Assembly: GCF_018885265.1 (NCBI RefSeq)
Contig: NZ_CP076538.1
Span: 310,001-374,000, forward strand
Reading direction: 5' to 3'
DNA length: 64,000 nucleotides
Source: Amycolatopsis aidingensis
GTDB taxonomy: Bacteria > Actinomycetota > Actinomycetes > Mycobacteriales > Pseudonocardiaceae
Shown here piece after piece: positions 41,426 to 48,854 of this stretch; the stretch's first letter is position 1; every line of letters starts with the position of its first letter. Position numbers and translations under genes: made by a program. Below the pieces are notes generated by a model. That model had not been told where the DNA came from and searched no databases. It saw only the letters and a program-made list of their open reading frames with translations.

Positions 41426-41713
41426 TCAGCCGGGGCTGTTCGCGCTGTCCGGCCCGTCCGGGCTGTCGGCCGTGTTCGCGCTGTCGGCCGGGTCGGCGGG
41501 CGAGGTCGCGGAACCGGCGGTGTCGGCGCCGTCCGCGGTGTCCGCGTGCGCGGCTGGGGCCGGCTGCGGCTGGACCTGCTGCACGAGGGGGGCGTCCCGC
41601 TGGTCCCGCAGGGTGGTCTCGCCGGAGCCGTCGGCCGCCAGTGCCACGGTGGTGCCGAACCCGGCGATGGCCAGGGTGGCGCCCGCGACGACCCAGGTGC
41701 GCTTGCCGTTCAT
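41426..41713 (-). CDS. Small secreted low-complexity protein
   Basis: The 95-residue protein has a clear signal peptide (KRTWVVAGATLAIAGFGTTV, cleavage after ALAA). The remainder is dominated by Ala, Asp, Ser, Pro and Gly in short repeats of the type ADTADGADTAGSA. AGGAGGAAGCACC precedes the ATG. No family is recognised. Such acidic repeats could bind calcium or be a cell-wall spacer; both are guesses. Confidence 0.6.
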   Translation of the reverse strand: MNGKRTWVVAGATLAIAGFGTTVALAADGSGETTLRDQRDAPLVQQVQPQPAPAAHADTADGADTAGSATSPADPADSANTADSPDGPDSANSPG

Positions 41714-41806
41714 GGTGCTTCCTCCTTCTCGGGGAACCGCTTGGCTGTCCCTTTCACGATCGCGAGCGTTGATGAAACGAGATCCCCACTGCTGATGAAG
41801 GCCTCC

Positions 41807-42964
41807 TCACCAACCGCCCCGGTCCAGCCAGCGCTGTGCCAGGGCGAGCCGGTCCGCAGCCTTGCGGGCGCGGTCCGGCTCCCGCACCCGGTGCGGGCCG
41901 GTGGCCAGGGACAGCAGCACCGCGGCCACCCGCCTGGCCAGCGCCGCCGGACCCAGTTCGCGGCCGAGCCGGGTGGCCAGCTCGCGGCCGAAGCCCTCGA
42001 TCCGGGTCGCGGCCCGCGGGTGCAGCCTTGCCAGCAGCGCGAGGTGCGCCAGCAGGCACCCGGCGTCGTCCAGGCGCTCGCCGGTGCCGAGGGTGTCCAG
42101 ATCGAGCAGGCCGCTGACCCGGCCGTCCGCGACCAGCAGCTGGTTCTCGTAGAAGTCCCCGTGCACGGCCACGGGGGGACCCTCCGGCCGCTCGTGCCGC
42201 ACCATCGCCGCGATCGCCCTGGCCTGCCCGGCCAGCTCGGGGGCGGTACCGGCCAGCACCTCCGCGTAGTACGGCGCCCGCTGCCCCCAGGTCGGCCGCA
42301 AGCGCGTGCCGAGTTCCGGCAGCGTGTCCAGCACCGCCACGATCGTCGCAGGCCTTGGCAGGGCGGCGCGCCCCTCGACCAGCTCGGCGCGCAGGCCGCG
42401 GCCGGGGAGTCCGGGCAGCAGCACCAACCCGCGCTCGCTCCAGCCAAGCGAGTCGGGCACCGGGCAGCCCGCGGCCACCGCGCGCCGGTGCCGTTCGTGC
42501 AGCCCGCGTGCCCGGTCCGGGCGGAGGACCTTGACGAACACCGTGCGCCCGCCGGGCAGCCCCGCCTCCACCACGGCCCGCCTGCGCGGCCGGTAGGCCC
42601 GTACCCGCAGCCGCTCCGGCCTGCTGCCCAGCAGGCCCGCCAGCCCGTCCGGATCGCAGGCAAGGGGCAGCGCGGGCAGTTCGGGGTCGCACGGGAACCG
42701 CCACATGCCGATCTCGGTCCGGCCGTCACCGAGCCGGGCCACCCCCGCGGGCAGAGTGCCGGAGCAGGCGCCGAGGGTCTCCGTGCTGACCGAGCCGTCC
42801 GCCCAGCGCACCCGCACCGTGTAGCTCACCGTGGTGCGGCTGCCCGGTTGGTGCTCGACCTGGACCGCCGCCCAGTGCTGCGGCCGCCCGCCTGCCGCGC
42901 CGAGCACGGCCTCGATCAGCTCACCCGCCGGATCGCCGGTGAGCAGGGAGAGTGCGGTATCCAT
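41807..42964 (-). CDS. Aminoglycoside-phosphotransferase-fold protein
   Basis: The C-terminal half of this 385-residue protein has the kinase-like Brenner motif VHGDFYENQLLV (His268, Asp270) and the metal-binding LLDLDTLG. The N-lobe lysine is in VFVKVLRP. These support a phosphotransferase of the APH/choline-kinase fold. The first 100 residues are a separate domain (QHWAAVQVEHQPGSRTTVSY), which suggests that the substrate is not an antibiotic. Trehalose- or maltose-kinase-like roles are possible, but nothing here decides it. ATG 42964 is preferred over 42973. Confidence 0.75.
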   Translation of the reverse strand: MDTALSLLTGDPAGELIEAVLGAAGGRPQHWAAVQVEHQPGSRTTVSYTVRVRWADGSVSTETLGACSGTLPAGVARLGDGRTEIGMWRFPCDPELPALPLACDPDGLAGLLGSRPERLRVRAYRPRRRAVVEAGLPGGRTVFVKVLRPDRARGLHERHRRAVAAGCPVPDSLGWSERGLVLLPGLPGRGLRAELVEGRAALPRPATIVAVLDTLPELGTRLRPTWGQRAPYYAEVLAGTAPELAGQARAIAAMVRHERPEGPPVAVHGDFYENQLLVADGRVSGLLDLDTLGTGERLDDAGCLLAHLALLARLHPRAATRIEGFGRELATRLGRELGPAALARRVAAVLLSLATGPHRVREPDRARKAADRLALAQRWLDRGGW

Positions 42965-43065
42965 GGGGGCCACCCTCGGCGCGGCGGATGATGACCCGCT
43001 GAGCAGTGGATGAAACCTTCTTCATGCGGGGTGTTCGTCCGCCGTTCACCTTCTAGGGTGACCCG

Positions 43066-43827
43066 ATGGCAACGCTGACCGACCCGGTGGACCTCCGCAC
43101 CCCGGCCCGGCAGGAGCTGCGCTTCCGGCGGCTCGGTTGGGTGGTGCTGGGGGTCACCCTCGCGCTGAACCTGGCGAGCATGGCCGTGCCCGCCCTGATC
43201 GACCACCCGCTGACCCGCAACCGCGGCGAGATCCAGCTCTACCTGGACGTGTTCGTGGAGGGCAACCTGCCGACCTGGTGGAGTACCGGGCTGCTGGTGG
43301 TCGCGGCGGTGGTGTTCGCGGTGGTCGGTGGCCTGGCCAGGAGCGCGCGGGCCGGCGAGGCATGGGCCTGGTTCGTCAGCGCCGGGGTGCTCGGCCTGTT
43401 GTCCCTTGACGACCACACCCAGCTGCACGAGCGGCTGGACCGGATCGGCAGGCAGCTGGTGTCCTTCGACGGCTTCCCGTTCTACTGGCTGCTGCCCGGG
43501 CTGGTGGCAGGCGCCGCGGTGGCCACCGCCTTCCTGCTGCTGGCCTTCCGGCTGCCGAGGGCGGGCACCCTGGGTGTCGCCGGTGGCTGTGCCCTGCTGC
43601 TGGCCGGTGCGCTCGGTGGCGAGCTGGCACAGGGTCTGCTGATCGCCGAGGGCGAGAGCGGACCGATCTACGTGCTCACCTACCACGCCGAGGAGCTCGC
43701 CGAGAACCTCGGTGTGTTGCTCCTGCTGGCCGCGGCGGTGCGCTCGGTGGTGGTGCTGCGGCAGGAGGGTGACCTGCGGTTGCGGTACCGGGTTTTGCCA
43801 CCCGGCGAGCGGGTAAGCCGGGAGTAG
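43066..43827 (+). CDS. Multi-pass membrane protein with acidic/His motifs
   Basis: The 253-residue protein has about six membrane segments (LGWVVLGVTLALNLASM, LLVVAAVVFAVVGGLA, AWFVSAGVLGLLSL, FYWLLPGLVAGAAVATAFLL, TLGVAGGCALLLAGALG, NLGVLLLLAAAV). After the third lies SLDDHTQLHERLDR, and before the last YHAEELAEN. These His/Asp/Glu clusters face each other in many bacterial membrane proteins and recall the metal sites of ceramidase-like (CREST) hydrolases. The family is unnamed to me and activity is speculative. Divergent from the phosphotransferase gene. Confidence 0.65.
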   Translation: MATLTDPVDLRTPARQELRFRRLGWVVLGVTLALNLASMAVPALIDHPLTRNRGEIQLYLDVFVEGNLPTWWSTGLLVVAAVVFAVVGGLARSARAGEAWAWFVSAGVLGLLSLDDHTQLHERLDRIGRQLVSFDGFPFYWLLPGLVAGAAVATAFLLLAFRLPRAGTLGVAGGCALLLAGALGGELAQGLLIAEGESGPIYVLTYHAEELAENLGVLLLLAAAVRSVVVLRQEGDLRLRYRVLPPGERVSRE

Positions 43828-43851
43828 ACCCGCGCAACGGAGGGAGTCCAG

Positions 43852-44271
43852 ATGACCAAGGCACGGGACATCATGACCCCGGACGCGCAGTGCATGCGGA
43901 CCAGCGACACCGTGCTGGACGCCGCCAGGCGGATGGCCGAGCTGGACGTGGGCGCGCTGCCGATCTGCGGGGAGGACGACCGGCTGAAGGGCATGGTCAC
44001 CGACCGGGACATCGTGACCAAGGTGCTGGCCGGTGGAAAGGACCCGCGCGCGATGCATGTCGGCGAGCTGGCCCAGGGCGAGGCGGTGACCGTCGGTGCC
44101 GATGACGAGGTCGGCGAGGTGCTGCGCACCATGTCCGAGCACCAGGTACGCAGGCTGCCGGTGATCGACGGGCAGGACCTGGTCGGCATGGTCGCGCAGG
44201 CCGACGTCGCCAGGGTGCTGGACCAGACCCGGGTCGGTGATGTGGTGGAGGACATCTCTGTTCCAGGCTGA
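43852..44271 (+). CDS. Hrp1-like twin CBS-domain protein
   Basis: The 139-residue protein has two CBS modules: ARDIMTPDAQCMRTSDTVLD with MAELDVGALPICG, then GEAVTVGADDEVGEV with EHQVRRLPVI. The segment GALPICGEDDRLKGMVTDRD is almost the same as in mycobacterial hypoxic response protein 1 (Rv2626c). Hrp1 is induced in dormancy and its ligand is unsettled. GGAGGGAGTCC precedes the ATG, and the gene lies 24 bases after the membrane-protein gene. Its neighbours on the other strand are stress genes. Confidence 0.88.
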   Translation: MTKARDIMTPDAQCMRTSDTVLDAARRMAELDVGALPICGEDDRLKGMVTDRDIVTKVLAGGKDPRAMHVGELAQGEAVTVGADDEVGEVLRTMSEHQVRRLPVIDGQDLVGMVAQADVARVLDQTRVGDVVEDISVPG

Positions 44272-44300
44272 TCCCGTTCCCGGTCGGGGAGTGGCCGGGA

Positions 44301-45104
44301 TTACTCCGCGTCCTCCTCGGCTGCCGGGGGCTCGGCCAGCCCGTCGCGGAGCTGGCTGAGCGTCCTGGCCAGCAGCCGGGAGACATGCATCTGGGAGATC
44401 CCGACCCGCTCGGCGATCTGGGTCTGGGTCAGGTTGTGCACGAACCGCAACGCGAGGATGCGCCGCTCCCGTTCCGGCAGCTCACGGACCAGCGGCTGGA
44501 GGGCCTCGTGATTCTCCACCCCCTCCAGCGCGCTGTCGTCCGCGCCGAGCGTGTCGCCCAGCGCCAGGTTGTCGGTCTCCCCGGACAGCACCTCGTCCAG
44601 GGACATGGAGTTGTAGGCGTTGCCTGCCTCGAGGCCCTCGTACACCTCGTTCGGGGTGAGACCGAGGTGGTTGGCCAGCTCGCTGGGGGTCGGCGCGCGG
44701 CCCAGCCGCTGGGACAGCTTCGTGCTGGCATTGCTGATGGAAAGGTGTAACTCCTTCAGCCTGCGCGGCACCCGTACCGTCCACCCGGTGTCCCGGAAGT
44801 ACCGGCGGACCTCGCCCATCACGGTCGGCACCGCGAAGGAGAGGAAGTCCGAGCCGTGCGCGGGGTCGAACCGGTCCACCGCGTTGATCAAGCCGAGGGT
44901 GGCGACCTGCACCAGGTCCTCCTTGGCCGCGCCGCGCCCGCTGAACCGCTGTGCCACATGCTCGGCGAGCGGTAGATAGCCGGTGACCAGTTCGTCGCGC
45001 AGTTCGGCGTACCGCGGGTCGTCCTGGTCGAGTTCGGCGAGCTGGTCGAACAGGGGCGCGAGATGGCCGTAGTCGTCCGGCTCAGGGCCGGAGTGGCTCC
45101 TCAC
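44301..45104 (-). CDS. SigB/SigF-family RNA polymerase sigma factor
   Basis: The 267-residue protein has regions 2 to 4 of a group 3 sigma factor. Region 2 contains DLVQVATLGLINAVDRFDPA and FLSFAVPTVMGEVRRYFRD, region 3 ELANHLGLTPNEVYEGLEAG, and region 4 HNLTQTQIAERVGISQMHVS. GTG 45104 overlaps the anti-sigma stop as GTGA, which sets the start; the longer open frame is not used. The gene order anti-sigma then sigma matches stress and sporulation sigma operons of actinomycetes. Confidence 0.92.
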   Translation of the reverse strand: MRSHSGPEPDDYGHLAPLFDQLAELDQDDPRYAELRDELVTGYLPLAEHVAQRFSGRGAAKEDLVQVATLGLINAVDRFDPAHGSDFLSFAVPTVMGEVRRYFRDTGWTVRVPRRLKELHLSISNASTKLSQRLGRAPTPSELANHLGLTPNEVYEGLEAGNAYNSMSLDEVLSGETDNLALGDTLGADDSALEGVENHEALQPLVRELPERERRILALRFVHNLTQTQIAERVGISQMHVSRLLARTLSQLRDGLAEPPAAEEDAE

Positions 45105-45607
45105 CCCTGAATCACTGGCCGCCGTTTGGCCAGCTCCACGTGCACCCAGTGCGCAGGTGCGCCGTCTGTGCCGTCGCCATCGCTCTCCACCCAGGAAGCG
45201 GCCGAGTCGGCCAGGGTGGTCAGCACCCGCCAGCCGAACGAGCCGGTACTGGGGGTGTGCTGGTCCGCACTGCTCACCGCGCCGGTGAAGCGCAGCTCGT
45301 CCTGCTTGATGGTGAACCGGCACACCATGATGGTGGCCGGGAGTGCCCTGGTGATCAGGGTGGAACATGCCTCATCCACGGCGAGTCGCAGATCCGCGAT
45401 GGTGTCCAGGTCGAAGTCGGCGCGCATCGCAATACTCGCCGCGACCGAGCGGATCAGCGGAAGGTGCACCAGATCAGCACCCAGCCGTAGCTCGATATCA
45501 TCTTGTCCGCCGACACGTTGCGACGGCGGCTCGGTCTCGCTCACGTTCACCTCATCGTGTCGCCCGGCAGGGGGTCGGTCGATCGGTACCAGTCTAGGCC
45601 GGGTCAC
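45101..45607 (-). CDS. RsbW-type anti-sigma factor (ATP-binding)
   Basis: The GHKL-fold kinase domain runs from VHLPLIRSVAASIAMRADFD, through the N-box DLRLAVDEACSTLI, to SFGWRVLTTLADSAASW. It should hold the sigma factor encoded next until an anti-antagonist releases it. GTG 45607 overlaps the stop of the upstream gene (GTGA). An internal GTG 45544, giving VSETEPPSQ, is also possible because the first 21 residues have no homology. The stop overlaps the sigma start by GTGA, so the three genes are translationally chained. Confidence 0.88.
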   Translation of the reverse strand: MTRPRLVPIDRPPAGRHDEVNVSETEPPSQRVGGQDDIELRLGADLVHLPLIRSVAASIAMRADFDLDTIADLRLAVDEACSTLITRALPATIMVCRFTIKQDELRFTGAVSSADQHTPSTGSFGWRVLTTLADSAASWVESDGDGTDGAPAHWVHVELAKRRPVIQG

Positions 45608-45933
45608 TTACCGAGGGCCTCGCGTAGTTCCTGCTTGGTCATCTTCGATCGTCCCTCGATCCCACGTTGCCTTGCCTCGTTGTAGAGCTGGTCCCTGGTG
45701 GGCCCACCGGGCCCGAGCCGCTGCCCCGAGCGCTTGCCGCCCCGCCGCTCCGGCGAGACGTCCTTTGTAGACGTCTTGCTGGCCCGCGCGGACTCACCGG
45801 TGCGGGCGCGTTCCTTGTTCACCACCCTGGCGGCGATCTCCTCGGCGCGTTCCTCGCTCGCACCGTACTTGCGCTGGGATTGTTTGATGTACTCGTATTG
45901 CCGTTCGCGCTTGGCGTTCCACGCTCGTGGCAT
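45604..45933 (-). CDS. DUF7218/Rho-N-like small basic protein
   Basis: The 109-residue protein starts AWNAKRERQYEYIKQSQRKY and has a second conserved block EERAEEIAARVVNKERARTG. It ends in a SAP/Rho-N-like helix pair, TRDQLYNEARQRGIEGRSKM, then TKQELREALG. Streptomyces relatives are often called plasmid-stabilisation proteins without proof. It is very basic and probably binds nucleic acid. GGAGGGG precedes the ATG. Coupling to the anti-sigma gene suggests that it is part of the stress regulon. Confidence 0.75.
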   Translation of the reverse strand: MPRAWNAKRERQYEYIKQSQRKYGASEERAEEIAARVVNKERARTGESARASKTSTKDVSPERRGGKRSGQRLGPGGPTRDQLYNEARQRGIEGRSKMTKQELREALGK

Positions 45934-45975
45934 CCAGGCCCCTCCGATCCTTGGGTATCGCCCGGCAGCCGACGC

Positions 45976-47082
45976 TCAGTCGTGCCGGAGCACGGCACCG
46001 AAGCCGTCCATCAGCTCCAGCCGGTCACCGGTGTGCACGATCCCGGCTCCGGTCGCGATCGCCGCGGCCGCGATGGCCTCGTCGGCACGCCTGCGCACCG
46101 GCTCCTCGGCGCCGATCGCGGTCAGCTCCTCCGCCTGCAGGGCCACCTGTTCTGGGCCGGAACCGGCGAAGACCGTGGCCGCGCTGTCCTGCGCGGCCGG
46201 GCTGACCAGCAGGGTGGCCACATTGGCCTCGCGCAGCGCGGTGGTTGTCGCCTGCAGGCCCTGCACGGACAGCCCACCCGCGCGGCCGCTCTCCGCGTTG
46301 AACCGCTGCACGGTGTCGTCCAGCCGGTCCTGCCGGGCGTGCTCGAGCAGTTCGTGCACGTGCTTGCGCAGTTCACTGTCCGCGACGCCCTCGGCGCGGC
46401 TGCCGGAGCTGACCTCGACGGCGAGCCTGCGGGTCTGTTCCGGCAGCTCGTCGTGCAGTGCCGAGCGCCCCTGCACCTCGCCCGCCAGTACCACCAGCTC
46501 GGCTCCGACCCGCTGGGCCAGCTTGCTGAGGTCCTCGGCCACCAGCTGGAGGTTCTGCTTGACCGTTTCCTCGACCCGTTCCTCCATATGCCTGCGGATC
46601 TCCCCGGCGTGGGTGACCACATGCACCGGGTGCTCCTGGCCCTGGGTGGTCTCACTGCTCAGCACGTTGCCATCGGCGTCGAAGGCGGTCAGGTCGGCGC
46701 CCGTGCTGTCCACCACGGCGATCACGTGCACCGGCGCCGGTTCGCCGTACTCGACCAGAGGCAGCAGGTAGGGCAGGTCGGAATGCCTGCTCACGGTGCC
46801 TGCCGGCGGGGTCGGCAGGTGCCGGTCCAGCAGCACCTCGCCGTTCGCGGCGATCAGCGCGCGGCCGCTGCGCCCCACCGGCGGGCTACCCCGCTGGACG
46901 GCCTCGGCCATCGCGTCCAGCGTCGGCACCGATGCGCCCTGTTCGGCGAGGTTCGCACGCAGGTCACGCCAGGTGAGCTCGAGCCGCTTGGCCGCGTCCT
47001 CGGTGTCGTGCGAGTCCTCGAAGTACACCGAGTCATAGGGACCATCGGCAGTGAGCAGCTCACGCAACCTGGTCGTCTGCAC
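45976..47082 (-). CDS. Rv2629-like protein (bacterial eRF1-family, BaeRF2)
   Basis: The 368-residue protein has the three-part layout of archaeal-type release-factor relatives. It begins LRELLTADGPYDSVYFEDSH, has a middle HVIAVVDSTGADLTAFDADG and a last part FAGSGPEQVALQAEELTAIG. It resembles mycobacterial Rv2629, a dormancy-linked protein, and Vms1-type peptidyl-tRNA hydrolases. The GGQ motif of true release factors is not visible. Because Hrp1 (Rv2626c-like) is also near, the cluster recalls the mycobacterial DosR region. Confidence 0.8.
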   Translation of the reverse strand: MQTTRLRELLTADGPYDSVYFEDSHDTEDAAKRLELTWRDLRANLAEQGASVPTLDAMAEAVQRGSPPVGRSGRALIAANGEVLLDRHLPTPPAGTVSRHSDLPYLLPLVEYGEPAPVHVIAVVDSTGADLTAFDADGNVLSSETTQGQEHPVHVVTHAGEIRRHMEERVEETVKQNLQLVAEDLSKLAQRVGAELVVLAGEVQGRSALHDELPEQTRRLAVEVSSGSRAEGVADSELRKHVHELLEHARQDRLDDTVQRFNAESGRAGGLSVQGLQATTTALREANVATLLVSPAAQDSAATVFAGSGPEQVALQAEELTAIGAEEPVRRRADEAIAAAAIATGAGIVHTGDRLELMDGFGAVLRHD

Positions 47083-47199
47083 GTCATCCTCCTCGGCCGC
47101 GGGTAGGTTCTCCCGGCCGGAGTACCCCGTGCGGTGACCGCGAAACGTGCCGACCGATTACCGCCAGCGGCACGGCCGGTGCCGGATGAGGATCAAGGC

Positions 47200-47661
47200 A
47201 TGGCTTATCGCATTGCGGCGCTGGACGAGTCGGTCGCCAAGGAGGTACGCAGCACCCTGCGCGCCCCCGGCTACGGTCATCCGGCGTGGTCGGAGGTACC
47301 GGAGACTCCGCAGCCCTGCAGGCTGTGCCTGGAGAAGATCACCGCGCCGGAGCGGCTGATCGCGTTCACCTACGACGCCTTCCACGGCCTGGAGGACTTG
47401 CCGCTGCCGGGGCCGATCTTCGTGCACGAGCGGGCCTGCCTGCCGTACCAGCGGGTGGCGGAGTTCCCCGCCCAGCTCGGCAACAGCGGGGTGGTACTGG
47501 ACGCGTACCGCAGCGGGCGCGGGCTGCTGACCGAGTGGCGGGTGGCCAAGCCGGAGATCGACGCGGCGCTGACCGAGTTGCTCGCCCGCCCGGAGGTCGA
47601 CTACGTGCACGTGCGCAGCGCCACGGCGGGGTGCTACGTGTGCACCGCGCTCCCGGCCTGA
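47200..47661 (+). CDS. DUF1203 protein
   Basis: The 153-residue protein has the DUF1203 pattern: CRLCLEKITAPERLIAFTYD in the middle, then PLPGPIFVHERACLPYQR and a late SATAGCYVC. Several cysteines and a histidine could bind a metal. Role unknown. I choose ATG 47200, with GAGGATCAAGG before it, because the family begins close to this Met; GTG 47134 would add an unrelated extension. Confidence 0.8.
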   Translation: MAYRIAALDESVAKEVRSTLRAPGYGHPAWSEVPETPQPCRLCLEKITAPERLIAFTYDAFHGLEDLPLPGPIFVHERACLPYQRVAEFPAQLGNSGVVLDAYRSGRGLLTEWRVAKPEIDAALTELLARPEVDYVHVRSATAGCYVCTALPA

Positions 47662-47753
47662 GGGCCGGGGCTCCGGCGCGCGGTTGTCGGGAGAGCCACA
47701 ACCACTTCGCGAACATCGGACGGGTTGCTTAGGGTCCATCAAGTGATCGCGTC

Positions 47754-48518
47754 ATGACCTGGTGGCACGCCGTGCTGATCGCGTTGGCCGGCGTGTGGGC
47801 TGGCACCATCAACACCGTCGTCGGCTCCGGCACCCTGGTGACCTTCCCGGTGCTGGTCGCCCTCGGTTACCCCCCGGTCACCGCGACCACCTCGAACGCC
47901 ATCGGGCTCGCGCCCGGCACGATCAGCGGGGCGGTGGGCTACCGCAAGGAGCTGACCGGGCAGCTGCGCAGACTGCTCGGCTTCGGGGTGGCCTCGCTGC
48001 TAGGCGCGATCGGCGGCACGATCCTGCTGCTGTCCCTGCCCAGCGACGCCTTCGAGACCGTGGTGCCGGTGCTGGTGGGCCTGGCCGTGGTGCTGGTGAT
48101 CGTGCAGCCGCGGGTGGCCGCCTGGATCGCCACCCGCAACGGCGGGAAGCCGCGGCATCGCGCGGGCCCGTTGCTGGTGTTCCTGATCTTCCTGGTCGGT
48201 ATCTACGGCGGGTACTTCACCGCGGCCCAGGGCGTGATGCTGATGGCGATCATGGGCATGCTGCTTTCCGAGCCGATCCAGCGGCTGAACGGCATCAAGA
48301 ACGTGCTGGCCGCGGTGGTCAACGTGGTCGCCGGTACGGTGTACGCCTTCGTTGCCCCGATCAGCTGGCCGGTGGTCGGGCTGCTGGCCGCGGGCTCGGT
48401 GGTCGGCGGCCTGCTCGGCGCCAAGATCGGCAGGCGGCTCTCGCCAACGGTGTTGCGCATCGTGATCGTGGTGATCGGCCTCGCCGCCGTGGTCCAGCTC
48501 GTCCTCCGACAGCTGTAG
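47754..48518 (+). CDS. TSUP-family (TauE/SafE) membrane transporter
   Basis: Eight or so membrane segments in 254 residues start with WHAVLIALAGVWAGTINTVVG. The repeated family motif appears as GSGTLVTFPVLVALGYPPVT and again as IYGGYFTAAQGVMLMAIMG. TSUP proteins export sulfite, sulfonates or other small acids. A 9-base-arm hairpin follows the stop. No sulfur gene is adjacent, so the substrate is open. Confidence 0.88.
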   Translation: MTWWHAVLIALAGVWAGTINTVVGSGTLVTFPVLVALGYPPVTATTSNAIGLAPGTISGAVGYRKELTGQLRRLLGFGVASLLGAIGGTILLLSLPSDAFETVVPVLVGLAVVLVIVQPRVAAWIATRNGGKPRHRAGPLLVFLIFLVGIYGGYFTAAQGVMLMAIMGMLLSEPIQRLNGIKNVLAAVVNVVAGTVYAFVAPISWPVVGLLAAGSVVGGLLGAKIGRRLSPTVLRIVIVVIGLAAVVQLVLRQL

Positions 48519-48521
48519 GTT

Positions 48522-48541
48522 CCTGCCCGAAATCGGGCAGG
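48522..48541 (+). terminator. Hairpin after the TSUP gene
   Basis: CCTGCCCGA (48522-48530) pairs with TCGGGCAGG (48533-48541) around a two-base loop, 3 bases after the stop codon. Confidence 0.6.
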
Positions 48542-48581
48542 AAATTTGCCCTGGACGGCCCGTCCTGCCAGGGTCGAGTGA

Positions 48582-48842
48582 ATGGACCACGCCGAGCTGG
48601 TTCGCCATATCGCCGGATCCACCGGGCTCCCGCCGCCCATCGCGGCCCGCGTGGTGGCGGACGTGATCGCCTACTTCGGCGAGACCACCGAGCAGTTCGT
48701 CCGGCGCAGGCACGCGGCGCTGCACCGGCGTGGGCACAAGAACGCGGAGATCTGGCCGATGCTGCTGGCCGAGCTGGCCGCCCGCCCGGTTGGCGCGGGC
48801 GAGCTCACCGAGCGGCAGCTACGCCGCATCGTCTACGGGTGA
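48582..48842 (+). CDS. Small conserved hypothetical protein
   Basis: The 86-residue protein has two helical parts: DHAELVRHIAGSTGLPPPIA, and RRRHAALHRRGHKNAEIW with LTERQLRRIVYG at the end. The HxRGxxNxEIW pattern is shared by many small actinobacterial proteins of unknown function. It starts 40 bases after the TSUP hairpin, and glmS begins 12 bases after its stop, so the two are probably one transcript. Confidence 0.65.
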   Translation: MDHAELVRHIAGSTGLPPPIAARVVADVIAYFGETTEQFVRRRHAALHRRGHKNAEIWPMLLAELAARPVGAGELTERQLRRIVYG

Positions 48843-48854
48843 AGGGCTGGACAC

